Assembly: GCA_028224375.1 (NCBI GenBank)
Contig: JAOIVW010000012.1
Location: forward strand, 27,340 to 91,339
Reading direction: 5' to 3'
Source: Hellea sp.
GTDB lineage: Bacteria > Pseudomonadota > Alphaproteobacteria > Caulobacterales > Maricaulaceae
DNA: 64,000 bases
Shown: piece by piece, positions 29,603-38,316 of the stretch
How the letters are laid out: every line of letters starts with the position of its first letter
Numbering within the stretch: the stretch's first letter is position 1
Made by a program: the position numbers and the translations under genes
Notes under the pieces: generated by a model
What the model saw: only the letters and a program-made list of their open reading frames with translations
Told to the model about the DNA's origin: nothing
The model's database searches: none

Positions 29603-30118
29603 CTATACCATGTTGAGATGGACAAGAGCCTTAGCCAGATTGTCGTGCATTATCCATTGTCGAGTTTCCTCATCAAATGTAGCTAGCGCTTCTGTCCAGG
29701 CTTGCTCGTCTCGACCAGTTAAATCCAAACCTACTTGATCGGCAATACGCTTCCCTAGTTTTCCGTAAAAACGATTAGCAGAGCTGAAACTGTCCCATCC
29801 CGCACTTTTTGCAAGTTCAGCTGCGGTAAGGCGCTTTCCTTCAGATTTATAATGGGCAGATAACATTGCGCATTCATGGTCTGCTGGCATTGAGGCTGTT
29901 AGCGCTTCTACGTAATCATCAAACGTTCCGATATGAGGCGCAGGCCTTAATTTCTGCTTTTCTTTATGTATCGCATCTATATGAGCTTTCGCATTTGCTA
30001 GAGACTCTTCAGTGCTGTTGCCATCTATCGGGTGATTTTGTGGATGGATCCTAGCTCCGCTTGCGTTGGCTATAATTCGGTAGCCTCGGTATTGTATATC
30101 TTCGCGTTTCATAGCCAT
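29603..30118 (-). CDS. Island protein with a LTAAELAKSAGW-type DNA-binding-like domain
   Basis: 171 residues from ATG 30118. The N-terminus (YRGYRIIANASGARI) looks like a small beta element. Residues about 95-135 (KRLTAAELAKSAGWDSFSSA, NRFYGKLGKRIADQVG) match a short helical domain often found attached to HNH or restriction-type proteins. It may be a regulatory or accessory nuclease subunit. It lies 58 nt downstream of another unknown gene on the same strand, probably in one operon. Confidence 0.6.
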   Translation of the reverse strand: MAMKREDIQYRGYRIIANASGARIHPQNHPIDGNSTEESLANAKAHIDAIHKEKQKLRPAPHIGTFDDYVEALTASMPADHECAMLSAHYKSEGKRLTAAELAKSAGWDSFSSANRFYGKLGKRIADQVGLDLTGRDEQAWTEALATFDEETRQWIMHDNLAKALVHLNMV

Positions 30119-30176
30119 TTCTTGTTCCTACTTCCTTGTGTTAAGCGCTTAACTTTTGCTTCTGTTTGAGACTGAA

Positions 30177-30707
30177 TTACGGAACTAAAAGCTTTGCCTT
30201 TTTACCTGGATAAGCAGCTTTTTCGTTGTCCCGCCATTGGACAAGAACTTCGAGATTAGCCTCGATGATTGAACATATATCAGAACAAGTTTTCCAAGAG
30301 TCTTTGGCACTCTGCCCTTGAATTGAAATTCCAAGAGATTCATGGAACTCAAAACCCTCGTCGTTTTTCTCTCCCTTCACGGTGTGCACTGAGGAAACAT
30401 CATCCATACTCACGCCGCTCTCTAAGCCTAGCTTTATCATCTCATCGCGAAGAGATTTCCATTTGTTTGCATTTATGACTTTGCCATTTATCTGAACTGA
30501 AATAATTTTTGTAAATGTCAAATCAGGTACTGCAGCAAGGTGGAAGTTGAGTTCATTTGAAGGTACGACAATTGTTTGTGTTGAATGTTCAGGCGATACA
30601 GCGCTCGCTAATAGTCGAGAAATGACAGAACCCGCCGTATCGTCTGGTGTCATCAAAGATGAAATAGTTTGATATGCCCATTCTGATATTTCGATTTGCT
30701 TGGCCAT
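30177..30707 (-). CDS. Island protein, unknown; RHH-like N-terminus
   Basis: 176 residues from ATG 30707, selected because AAGGAGAG stands 6 nt upstream; a longer frame to 30839 has no such site. The N-terminus AKQIEISEWAYQTISSLM resembles the ribbon-helix-helix start of SeqA-like regulators. The C-terminal part contains GFEFHESLGISIQGQSAKDSWKT and ends in a basic tail (YPGKKAKL). This C-terminal pattern recurs in uncharacterised proteins of mobile elements. A DNA-binding regulator is a reasonable guess only. Confidence 0.6.
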   Translation of the reverse strand: MAKQIEISEWAYQTISSLMTPDDTAGSVISRLLASAVSPEHSTQTIVVPSNELNFHLAAVPDLTFTKIISVQINGKVINANKWKSLRDEMIKLGLESGVSMDDVSSVHTVKGEKNDEGFEFHESLGISIQGQSAKDSWKTCSDICSIIEANLEVLVQWRDNEKAAYPGKKAKLLVP

Positions 30708-30892
30708 GATAGCTCTCCTTAAAATCATTTGCAAAAGCATATATAGCCGCAATAATTCATATTGCAAGCAATTTATGGAAAATATGGTCTTTAATTCCCA
30801 TAAATACAAAAACGGGTGATTAATGGTCTTAATTTCCATATAATGGTCTATGAAAGACTACTTTCCCATCTGCGCCACGAATATGTGTTCTC

Positions 30893-30907
30893 GTGCAATC
30901 AATTGCA
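30893..30907. promoter_or_regulatory. Possible operator in the divergent promoter region
   Basis: GTGCAATCAATTGCA, a second copy of the inverted repeat at 29287, lies between the divergent genes 30177-30707 and 30988-31395. The position fits a repressor site. Confidence 0.35.
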
Positions 30908-30987
30908 AAGAGGAATACTTTTCAACATTTTTGCGCTCAATGTTATAAGAGAAGCGTATCAGAAAACGTATATTGAAAGGTTTTGAG

Positions 30988-31395
30988 ATGAATAAAGTTG
31001 CGATACAGCTTTTATCTGGAGTGTTGACACTATTTTCTTGGAACGGAGCCATGGCCTCTGAACCCCTAAGGTCTGGTGAGTTGATTGGCACATGGTGCGA
31101 CATGCAATTACAGAACAGCCCAGCAAATGACTATGTGATTGAGATATGGAAGGATGACTCAGGGCGTTATTCATATCATCAGTTAATACGGAACGAGGGC
31201 AAGGTGGAACTCGGGATGAATAGCTACTGGGCCGACAAGCGTGATGGGAAATGGTATATTGACAATGGATTCGAGGAAAATGCACGAGAGGACATAGGTG
31301 GCTCTTTGAGTATTCACGACACTGTTGGATTCATAACGAAAGCTCTACCAGTTCCGCCGAACACCGTACCGGATAAATGCCGAAACCCGAGCTGA
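30988..31395 (+). CDS. Small exported island protein, unknown
   Basis: 135 residues from ATG 30988; a TTG at 30973 is also in frame. Residues 1-23 form a signal peptide ending AMA. The mature part is about 110 residues with two cysteines (TWCDMQ and DKCRNPS) and a GELIGTWCDMQ start reminiscent of small beta-barrel periplasmic proteins. It stands alone between a divergent unknown gene and the RarA-lid-like gene. Function unknown. Confidence 0.6.
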   Translation: MNKVAIQLLSGVLTLFSWNGAMASEPLRSGELIGTWCDMQLQNSPANDYVIEIWKDDSGRYSYHQLIRNEGKVELGMNSYWADKRDGKWYIDNGFEENAREDIGGSLSIHDTVGFITKALPVPPNTVPDKCRNPS

Positions 31396-31560
31396 TGAAA
31401 TCTGCGGTGACTAATTTAAAATATACTTTCATGATTTTATGGTGAATTAACTCCTCTATGCGCATGTCATAAGCTACCCTCATTTGACCTTTTATCGGCC
31501 TAAGTTACGTTCAAATACGGGGTGAAAAGGTTTCGCCTCCCATTAATTTGGGAGGCCTAT

Positions 31561-32649
31561 GTGCTCGAAACTATATTTACTAATTTTCTGTTGGAACAGC
31601 TTAACGACCAAGCCAGTGGCTTTAAAGCCTCACGGCGAAAATATAGTGACCTGCCCGACAAATGGATTGCGCTTAGCCTTTTGCAAAAGGCGATAAGGCG
31701 AGGTGACGAAGGGCAGGCTTTACGAGCGGCCTCATATCTCTACCAAATGGATTATCGTGTCTTATGGCGGCGCCTAGTCGTGATTGGATGGGAAGATATT
31801 GGGGTAGGGAACCCCGACTTATGCTTTATGGCTACTGCCGCCGCAGGATCAAAACGATGGCGTGAAGCCAATGGTGGGGATTGGCACTTTGCGGCTTATC
31901 TTACCATCGCGATGGCTCAATCTATAAAAGATCGTTCAACAGATGATTTAATGATGGTGGCGCAGCATGACCCCAGATACAAAAATGAGCGAGAGTCTTA
32001 TTACGACCTCCAATTTGGTAGCCTGCTCTCCATAGTAAATGACACCGATATTAACCTCCCCCATAAAATCATCGCCGCATGGTACATGGCGGGCACACAA
32101 AGCTATGGGTTTGAGGGTCTAAGGCGACGTCAGGGTGACGCTGAGCGCTACTTTCAATGTTTGGATGATAAACTCTGTTTTGAGCATGTCTGTGCGCTAT
32201 GCCGTATTGGTGTCTCAAGAAGCCGTACTGTGTTACCAGCATTCATTCCGATATTTTGGAGAGATTACGCTTCAGGCAATTATATTACCTTTGGCGCTGA
32301 CGGAGGAATTTCTAAGCATGAGCTCAGGGGCATACCTCGATACGTTTTTGACGGATTTACTCGTGCAGGAAAGCGCTATCTGAAAAAAATAGCGAGAGAA
32401 CATCAGCCGTTGAAACAATTCTTGGAGGAAGCCGCGCCAACGCCGGAACGCGACGCGATTGTTAGAGAGATGTATTTTCGGATTGAGTCCTCACTCTGTG
32501 ACAAGCGTTTGGATTGGTCTGTTGGCAATGAAGCCCGACTACGAGCCGATGAAGTTGGATTTGGTTTGACCCCTAAAGCATTCAATGCAGGGAAGGTCAT
32601 ATTAAGGCAAGCGCTCACCGAGTTACCTATGACAGAGGCAGACCTATGA
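31561..32649 (+). CDS. RarA/MgsA C-terminal-like protein without ATPase domain
   Basis: 362 residues from GTG 31561, which has GGGAGG 5 nt upstream; a GTG at 31522 is in frame but has no site. Residues about 35-95 (ALSLLQKAIRRGDEGQALRAA, YRVLWRRLVVIGWEDIGVGNPDL) resemble the segment after the AAA+ core in RarA/MgsA (A.HKS.RG.D..AAL...RRL....EDIG.A.P). No Walker motifs are present. The rest is helical with no known motif. It could be an orphan tetramerisation/lid domain acting on host replication or repair. The relationship is my pattern inference. Confidence 0.5.
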   Translation: MLETIFTNFLLEQLNDQASGFKASRRKYSDLPDKWIALSLLQKAIRRGDEGQALRAASYLYQMDYRVLWRRLVVIGWEDIGVGNPDLCFMATAAAGSKRWREANGGDWHFAAYLTIAMAQSIKDRSTDDLMMVAQHDPRYKNERESYYDLQFGSLLSIVNDTDINLPHKIIAAWYMAGTQSYGFEGLRRRQGDAERYFQCLDDKLCFEHVCALCRIGVSRSRTVLPAFIPIFWRDYASGNYITFGADGGISKHELRGIPRYVFDGFTRAGKRYLKKIAREHQPLKQFLEEAAPTPERDAIVREMYFRIESSLCDKRLDWSVGNEARLRADEVGFGLTPKAFNAGKVILRQALTELPMTEADL

Positions 32650-32707
32650 GAGCTACAGTAACACATAAACCAACCTTTACCTGTTACACATACTCAGGAG
32701 AGGCATA

Positions 32708-33421
32708 ATGGGGACGTTAGAAGCCAAAACAGCGGCGTACTTGCGTGTGAGTACTCAGAGACAGGGAATAAGTGGCCTCGGCCTTGAAGCACAGCGTAAG
32801 GCGATTGAGATTTTATTGAGTGGTCATCCTTATACAGAGTTCATTGAGGTTGAGAGTGGTAAGAAATCAAAGCGCCCTAAACTGGAAGCTGCCATTGCAC
32901 ATTGCCGCAAACACAAAACCAAGTTGGTCATAGCTAAACTCGACCGACTAGCACGCAATGTGCATTTCATCTCCGGCCTTATGGAAAGCGGTGTAGACTT
33001 TGTGGCCGCCGACATGCCCAATGCAGACAGGTTCATGCTCCATGTCTACGCAGCTATGGCGGAGGAGGAGGGGCGCAGAATTAGTGAAAGAACTAAGGCT
33101 GCTTTAGCTGCCGCTAAAGCAAGAGGAGTAAAACTCGGAAAGAATGGTGAGGCATTGGCGAAAAGAAACAAAGCTGAAGCCTTGAGTTACGACAGCAAGA
33201 TTTATGTGCATATCGACAATATGGTTTTAGATTGCACACCTACTTTATCTAAAATAGCCCAATGTCTTAATAAAAAGGGCATTTTAACAGTATCAGGCTC
33301 GAAATGGTATCCTATGACAGTGTCACGTCTATTATCTCGGCGTGAAAACTTATTGTCAAACCAAGCAAATAAGCCCAACAACGCTAATGAGATTTTGAGT
33401 ATCACATCGGGAGAGATATAA
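32708..33421 (+). CDS. Serine recombinase (resolvase/invertase family)
   Basis: 237 residues with AGGAGAGG upstream of ATG. The catalytic domain has YLRVSTQRQ with nucleophile Ser15, AKLDRLARN, and the AEEEGRRISERTKAALAAAKARG helix. The remaining C-terminal part (LSKIAQCLNKKGILTVSGSKW) is a short helix-turn-helix as in small recombinases. It would promote strand exchange at a short site, perhaps for a nested cargo module. The methyltransferase GTG follows directly after its stop, so it heads the R-M operon. Confidence 0.9.
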   Translation: MGTLEAKTAAYLRVSTQRQGISGLGLEAQRKAIEILLSGHPYTEFIEVESGKKSKRPKLEAAIAHCRKHKTKLVIAKLDRLARNVHFISGLMESGVDFVAADMPNADRFMLHVYAAMAEEEGRRISERTKAALAAAKARGVKLGKNGEALAKRNKAEALSYDSKIYVHIDNMVLDCTPTLSKIAQCLNKKGILTVSGSKWYPMTVSRLLSRRENLLSNQANKPNNANEILSITSGEI

Positions 33422-35161
33422 GTGAGCCTGCAAGCTGAAAGAAACGCCCTTCAAGGCAATCGGTATGGCAGAATTTATACCCCTCAATTTCTAGCCGAAT
33501 GGCTTGCATCTGAATTAGCTTCTGAAATTCCCGATATTCCAACGCCACACATTTTGGACCCTGCTTGTGGCGAAGGCGAGCTTTTAACTGCATTTAGTAG
33601 ATGTCGGCCAACTTCGACGCTATACGGAGTTGATGTGGACGCCTCCGCGATAGCCCATTGCAAGGCCAGCTTTAAGCATGAAGTAAACTTTGTGCTCAGC
33701 GATGCACTGATGCCACAAGATGGTGCTTCATATCTTGACCGATGGAAGAAATTAGACATCAAACATTCCTATGATGGAATTATTGCCAATCCCCCATGGG
33801 GGGCAGATTTACCTAACCCACGACACGCCTACACATGCGCAGGCTACCAACTTGCCAAAGGTCAATTTGACATATGGGAGTTGTTTGTCGAGCTATCGAT
33901 GTCTCTTTTGAAGGAAGGCGGCGTAGCTGCTTTTATTATACCGGACTCGCTTTTTCTTCCAGAGCATCAATGCCTCAGGGAACTTGTTCAATCTAAATAT
34001 ACCATACTAAGTATTGCACGGCTGGGAGAAGGCATTTTTCAAAATGTTTTCAGGGGAACAGCTATACTTCAATTAAAAAACATAGAACCAGACCCTTTGC
34101 ATGCAGTCACAGTTAGGCGATTAAATCGTGGTCAGAGGGCTAAGGTGTTAGCAGGCAATCAATTATTGTCCGAGGCTCTAGCGGAAGATCAGCACAAAAT
34201 AATTCAGTCGGAATTTCAAGCTGATGAATACTCTCGCTGGAGTATTGATACTCGCATGGACGAAAAGGAGTGGGTTAATAAGATTAAAGATAAAGGTGGA
34301 GATTGGCATACCGACTTACAATCGGGCAGAGGCATCGAAGTTTCAAAGCACGGTAAGTTATTGAAATGCCCAGAATGCAATCACCTGAACTCTATACCAA
34401 GAGCAGTTGGGAGTATTACTTGCAAACATTGTAACGCAGAGAATGAATACTCAAGTTTTGAACATACTAAAATAATTTATAGTAAGCCTAATAGTCTGGG
34501 ACACGATTGGGCCGATTTAGCTGTAGGTGAGGATGTAGACAGGTATCACGCCACTGCCAGCCGCTCCGTAAAACTGCGAGAGCTTGGAGTAAAATATAAG
34601 AATTTAAGTCTTTATGATACAAAACGGTTGGTGATTAGAAAAACAGGTGTTGGGATAAAAGCTAGCTTACTAAAAGCAGGAGTATTAACTAACCAAGTAG
34701 TGTTTCACTACTTTCTGGGAGACGAGAGCCCCTTATCAGAATTCTATTTATCTTATTTAACTGGCGTATTGAACTCGCGGATATTGTTCGCATATCATTT
34801 AAAGGTCAATGGTGAAGACGAGTGGCGATCACATCCATATTTGACCCAAAAAGTCATAGAGCGACTGCCCGTTCCGTTACCCCTAAGGGGAAGTCGTGAA
34901 TGGTTTTTAGCCGAAGCAATTGCTTCAAAAGTAGATCGTATGTATGAAGACGGAGCATATACAGATAAAATCGATGAAGAAATTGAAGCATTAGTGGCTG
35001 GCCTTTATGAGTTGAACATGGATGGAATGCTCTGGGTTGAAGGCGTTATTTCATCAGCACAGCAATTAGAACCAATGCGAGCTTTAAGTAAAATATCTTG
35101 TTCTAAAATCACCCCCATCAGAGAAGTGAGTGACTGTGTCATACCGATATATCGGAAATAA
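33422..35161 (+). CDS. N6-adenine DNA methyltransferase (TaqI/Eco57I class) with zinc ribbon
   Basis: 579 residues from GTG, with GGGAGAG upstream. SAM motif I is DPACGEG at 46-52 and the catalytic motif is NPPW at 123-126, the gamma-class order. A four-cysteine ribbon (CPEC 316-319, CKHC 334-337) opens the putative target-recognition half, which ends in the LPVPLPLRGSREWF stretch typical of type IIG-like specificity domains. It methylates adenine in one strand of an asymmetric site or in one of two sites. No nuclease motif is seen. The gene overlaps the next methylase by 32 nt. Confidence 0.85.
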   Translation: MSLQAERNALQGNRYGRIYTPQFLAEWLASELASEIPDIPTPHILDPACGEGELLTAFSRCRPTSTLYGVDVDASAIAHCKASFKHEVNFVLSDALMPQDGASYLDRWKKLDIKHSYDGIIANPPWGADLPNPRHAYTCAGYQLAKGQFDIWELFVELSMSLLKEGGVAAFIIPDSLFLPEHQCLRELVQSKYTILSIARLGEGIFQNVFRGTAILQLKNIEPDPLHAVTVRRLNRGQRAKVLAGNQLLSEALAEDQHKIIQSEFQADEYSRWSIDTRMDEKEWVNKIKDKGGDWHTDLQSGRGIEVSKHGKLLKCPECNHLNSIPRAVGSITCKHCNAENEYSSFEHTKIIYSKPNSLGHDWADLAVGEDVDRYHATASRSVKLRELGVKYKNLSLYDTKRLVIRKTGVGIKASLLKAGVLTNQVVFHYFLGDESPLSEFYLSYLTGVLNSRILFAYHLKVNGEDEWRSHPYLTQKVIERLPVPLPLRGSREWFLAEAIASKVDRMYEDGAYTDKIDEEIEALVAGLYELNMDGMLWVEGVISSAQQLEPMRALSKISCSKITPIREVSDCVIPIYRK

Positions 35162-36167
35162 AACTCGCTTACTTGAACAATTAATACCTCACATCTCCTC
35201 TGAAGTATCTACTGGAGCAACCGTGGTTGATTTGATGTGTGGCACAGCAAGTGTTGCCGAAGCCCTGAGGGTCAACAAATTCAAGGTAATTGCTTCAGAC
35301 ATTATGACTTTTGCCAGGCATCACGCTACAGTGAGGCTGTTGTTAAACGCGTCTCCTGATTTTAAGGGCATGGGCGGAGCGAATTATGCTGATTTATTGC
35401 AAGAGTTGAATAGCATCGCCCCAAGGGAAGGCTTCTTTTTCAGAGAGTTCTCTCCAGATGGCGCGCCACTGAATGGAGAGAGAAGTAGGCAATACTTCTC
35501 TTCTGCTAATGCATCAAAAATAGATGCAATCTCAAAGACTATGAATGCATGGCGTGACAGTAAAAGAATTACAGAAATTGAAAACTCATTGCTAAGGCAT
35601 GACCTTGTATTGGGAGCTAACCGTGTAGCAAATATTGCTGGCACTTATGGGCATTATCGTTCGAAATGGAATAAATCGGCTGCAAACGACCTTGAGCTTT
35701 TCCCGAGTACTTTTATCACTGACCCCAACATAAACCATACCGTCATACAAGGGGCCGCTGAGGATGTTTCATCTCAAATTCAAGCGGACTTATGCTACAT
35801 TGATCCTCCATACATGAAGAGGCAGTACGCCGCCAATTATCATGTTATTGAAACAATAGCGCGCGGCGATGAACCTCTAGCAGTGGGTGTGAGTGGTCTA
35901 AGGGAATGGCGAGACCAATATTCCAATTTTTGCTCTAAAGTGAAAATCCGTGACTCTTTCAGGCAAATATTTACATCTATGCAATGCCCAAAATTTTTGA
36001 TCAGCTATAGTGAAGATGGACTGTTATCGAAAAACGAATTGGTAGAACTATTCTCTGAATTCGGTAGTGTCAGGGTATCTGAATTAAACTATCAACGCTT
36101 TAAAAGTAACAAAGGTGGTCAAGGTGGTAAACTAAACGAGTATGTTTTCAGGCTGATTAAAAACTAA
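35130..36167 (+). CDS. D12-class adenine DNA methyltransferase (Dam/MboI type)
   Basis: 345 residues from GTG 35130; another GTG lies at 35136. The N-terminal YRYIGNKTRLL is motif X, VVDLMCGTAS is motif I, and IDPPY (225-228) is the catalytic motif IV, the alpha-class order. It transfers a methyl group to N6 of adenine. Paired with the gamma-class enzyme upstream, it suggests protection of two strands of a non-palindromic site. The stop overlaps the stop of the convergent HNH gene by 3 bases. Confidence 0.88.
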   Translation: MTVSYRYIGNKTRLLEQLIPHISSEVSTGATVVDLMCGTASVAEALRVNKFKVIASDIMTFARHHATVRLLLNASPDFKGMGGANYADLLQELNSIAPREGFFFREFSPDGAPLNGERSRQYFSSANASKIDAISKTMNAWRDSKRITEIENSLLRHDLVLGANRVANIAGTYGHYRSKWNKSAANDLELFPSTFITDPNINHTVIQGAAEDVSSQIQADLCYIDPPYMKRQYAANYHVIETIARGDEPLAVGVSGLREWRDQYSNFCSKVKIRDSFRQIFTSMQCPKFLISYSEDGLLSKNELVELFSEFGSVRVSELNYQRFKSNKGGQGGKLNEYVFRLIKN

Positions 36168-37333
36168 GACTCGTCAAACTTTGAGATTATTGCCGCATGT
36201 GCTGGATGCCAAGTGATAGTATAATCTTTTCCATTAATCTGAATGCTTAATTTGTCGTCCTTGATGTTGTCAAGGTCAAGTCCTGTTACATCTGCATAAT
36301 GCAGCATTTTGTGAACAAGTGGGCTTAAGACTACTAAATTAGCAGGGCTATCTGCACCGCCTTTTGCGAGCGGTTCAAGATGATGGGCTTCTAAATAAGG
36401 TGACCCATCTCTTTTAAGGAAAATGAACTCATTCCCTGTAATTTGGCAGGTGTTGTAAAGCGCCTTAAGCTCTGCAACAGATTTTCTATTTCTAACAATC
36501 GTTTTAACAACTCTTTCCCTAATTTTAGGGTTATCGCTTCCAATATCTTCATCGAAAAGGTTTGAAATCAATTTTTCTTCAGGCTGGTGAACATGATGGC
36601 TAGTTGACAATTGTTTTTTAGCGGGAGCTTTTCGTACTGCAGGTTTCGCTCTTATCGGTTCAGAGGTGTACGTTTCAGCTTCAAGCTCTCGAAACTCTCC
36701 TTTATCTAGAAATGGCCAATTAGTTTTTGTTGATTCAAAGCGGATGGGCTCTGACAGTTTAATAATCCCATCAGGACTTCCAGTGTTGGGGAAAATATTA
36801 GCTAATGCATCTTCTTCATTTAAGTCGGGCGGAGGTGAAAATTGATTTATCCAACCTGCCCAATATTCAGCTTCAGTGGTCCTAATTAAATATATAACTA
36901 GGTTTCCAACTAGAGCTTCAATTTTTGGGTCACTGGCGCTATCTATTTGTCCCTTCGGCGCAGGAAAATCGCCATATTCGGGATGCCAGCTAAATATTCT
37001 TTTAGATAAACGACTGTGTAGTTTCTGACTTCTAATGTTTACTGAAGCCTCCCGACGTAAGCCAACATCAATTAACTGGCTGCCCTCCACCTCAAGTCCC
37101 AAGCTGTGGATGTTAACTGACCATACGGGTCTTCCAGATTGAATTTCTGGTTTTGAACCAGAGAAAAACTGCCTCCAATCTTCTAGAGGAACCGCTTTCG
37201 TTGGTATATCTATATATGATTGCTTTCCTCCAGGTTTCTCACCTGGCTTTAGCGCTCGGGGGCGATTATAAATGTTGAAAAAATCAGCATTCGTCAGCGT
37301 TCTGTAAATAATCTGCTCGGCAAACTTTTCCAT
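36164..37333 (-). CDS. HNH endonuclease, probable cognate restriction enzyme
   Basis: 389 residues. The HNH motif is C-terminal: YLEAHHLEPLAKGGADSPANLVVLSPLVHKMLH near 310-345, with the His-His metal/catalytic pair. The N-terminal 300 residues match no motif I know and are the likely DNA recognition part. It is convergent to and overlaps the end of the two methyltransferase genes, the usual position of a restriction enzyme. Its own promoter must lie in 37334-37551. I infer the R-M pairing from position, not from sequence specificity. Confidence 0.78.
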   Translation of the reverse strand: MEKFAEQIIYRTLTNADFFNIYNRPRALKPGEKPGGKQSYIDIPTKAVPLEDWRQFFSGSKPEIQSGRPVWSVNIHSLGLEVEGSQLIDVGLRREASVNIRSQKLHSRLSKRIFSWHPEYGDFPAPKGQIDSASDPKIEALVGNLVIYLIRTTEAEYWAGWINQFSPPPDLNEEDALANIFPNTGSPDGIIKLSEPIRFESTKTNWPFLDKGEFRELEAETYTSEPIRAKPAVRKAPAKKQLSTSHHVHQPEEKLISNLFDEDIGSDNPKIRERVVKTIVRNRKSVAELKALYNTCQITGNEFIFLKRDGSPYLEAHHLEPLAKGGADSPANLVVLSPLVHKMLHYADVTGLDLDNIKDDKLSIQINGKDYTITWHPAHAAIISKFDES

Positions 37334-37551
37334 AATTATATATCCAGTTCAATTTCCATACTCTAATCAAACTCTAGCTCTACTTGCAAGTGGAGGAATA
37401 TCGACTAGTTATAATTGGCCGCGCGGTACTATTGTTTTAGAGGCTAATTATATTCAAGTTGAAAAGACGTAATTACTGTAGAAAACGCAGAAAATGATCT
37501 GGAATACACGAAGGGCTTGGACTAGCTGAAGGCAATTGCAAGGGATTAAAA

Positions 37552-38316
37552 ATGAAAAAGTTCTCATCGAGAAAGAAATTCCGAGAAAGTCTAGGTGCTA
37601 CTTGTCAGAATACTCAATGGAGTTGGAGCTGGGTAAATCACAAAAATAAGAAGATTTTTTTTGGGGCTTCTGATGTGCATGAAAAGGGAGATGCTCAATT
37701 AACTTTAGGTTTCAATTGGAAGCACAATCTAAAAGGACGGGCAAACCCCGGCTATCCTGAAGCCATTAGGAATATCGAATTGGTTCAGCGCGAAAACTAT
37801 AGATTGTATACATTCAGGCAGTTTCAAGAAGCTATGGATGAAGAAACTGGAAGAGTAAGAATTACGAATTTCGAGCAAGATTTAGAGCAACGTTTTCTTA
37901 TAAAAAAGGATGACGGCTGGTATGCCTTCGCTGTTGGAGATTTTGATACAAAAGAAAATTCTCTTAAATCAAGTGAAGAAGTTGTTTATCTTGAAGGCTC
38001 TCGCGTTCCAATATCAAGCTCGAGAATTGAGCGAAACAGTAGGGCTCGAGCCGCATGCCTTGAATTGCATGGTACAAGGTGCTGCATTTGCAGTTTTGAC
38101 TTCGAAGAAACGTATGGCGAGTTGGGAAGTGCTTTCATTCATGTCCATCATTTAAAGTTAATTAGCGATAGTGAAGGCCCGCATAAAGTTTGTCCTGAAA
38201 CAGACCTTCGCCCAGTTTGCCCAAATTGCCATGCTATGATTCATCGTAATGGGGAAAATAGGCCCTTAGAGGCAATACGCTCATTAATAGCCTCGCAAAA
38301 GCCTGTACCTCAATGA
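37552..38316 (+). CDS. McrA-like HNH restriction endonuclease
   Basis: 254 residues. The C-terminal half is a zinc-bound HNH: CCICSFDFEETYG, then FIHVHHLKLISD, and PVCPNCHAMIHR at the end. This is the COG3183 type found in modification-dependent (type IV) and some type II enzymes. The N-terminal half (SSRKKFRESLGATCQN, GRANPGYPEAIRN) may recognise DNA. It is separate from the R-M unit and reads toward the right end of the island. A role against modified foreign DNA is plausible by family. Confidence 0.8.
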   Translation: MKKFSSRKKFRESLGATCQNTQWSWSWVNHKNKKIFFGASDVHEKGDAQLTLGFNWKHNLKGRANPGYPEAIRNIELVQRENYRLYTFRQFQEAMDEETGRVRITNFEQDLEQRFLIKKDDGWYAFAVGDFDTKENSLKSSEEVVYLEGSRVPISSSRIERNSRARAACLELHGTRCCICSFDFEETYGELGSAFIHVHHLKLISDSEGPHKVCPETDLRPVCPNCHAMIHRNGENRPLEAIRSLIASQKPVPQ

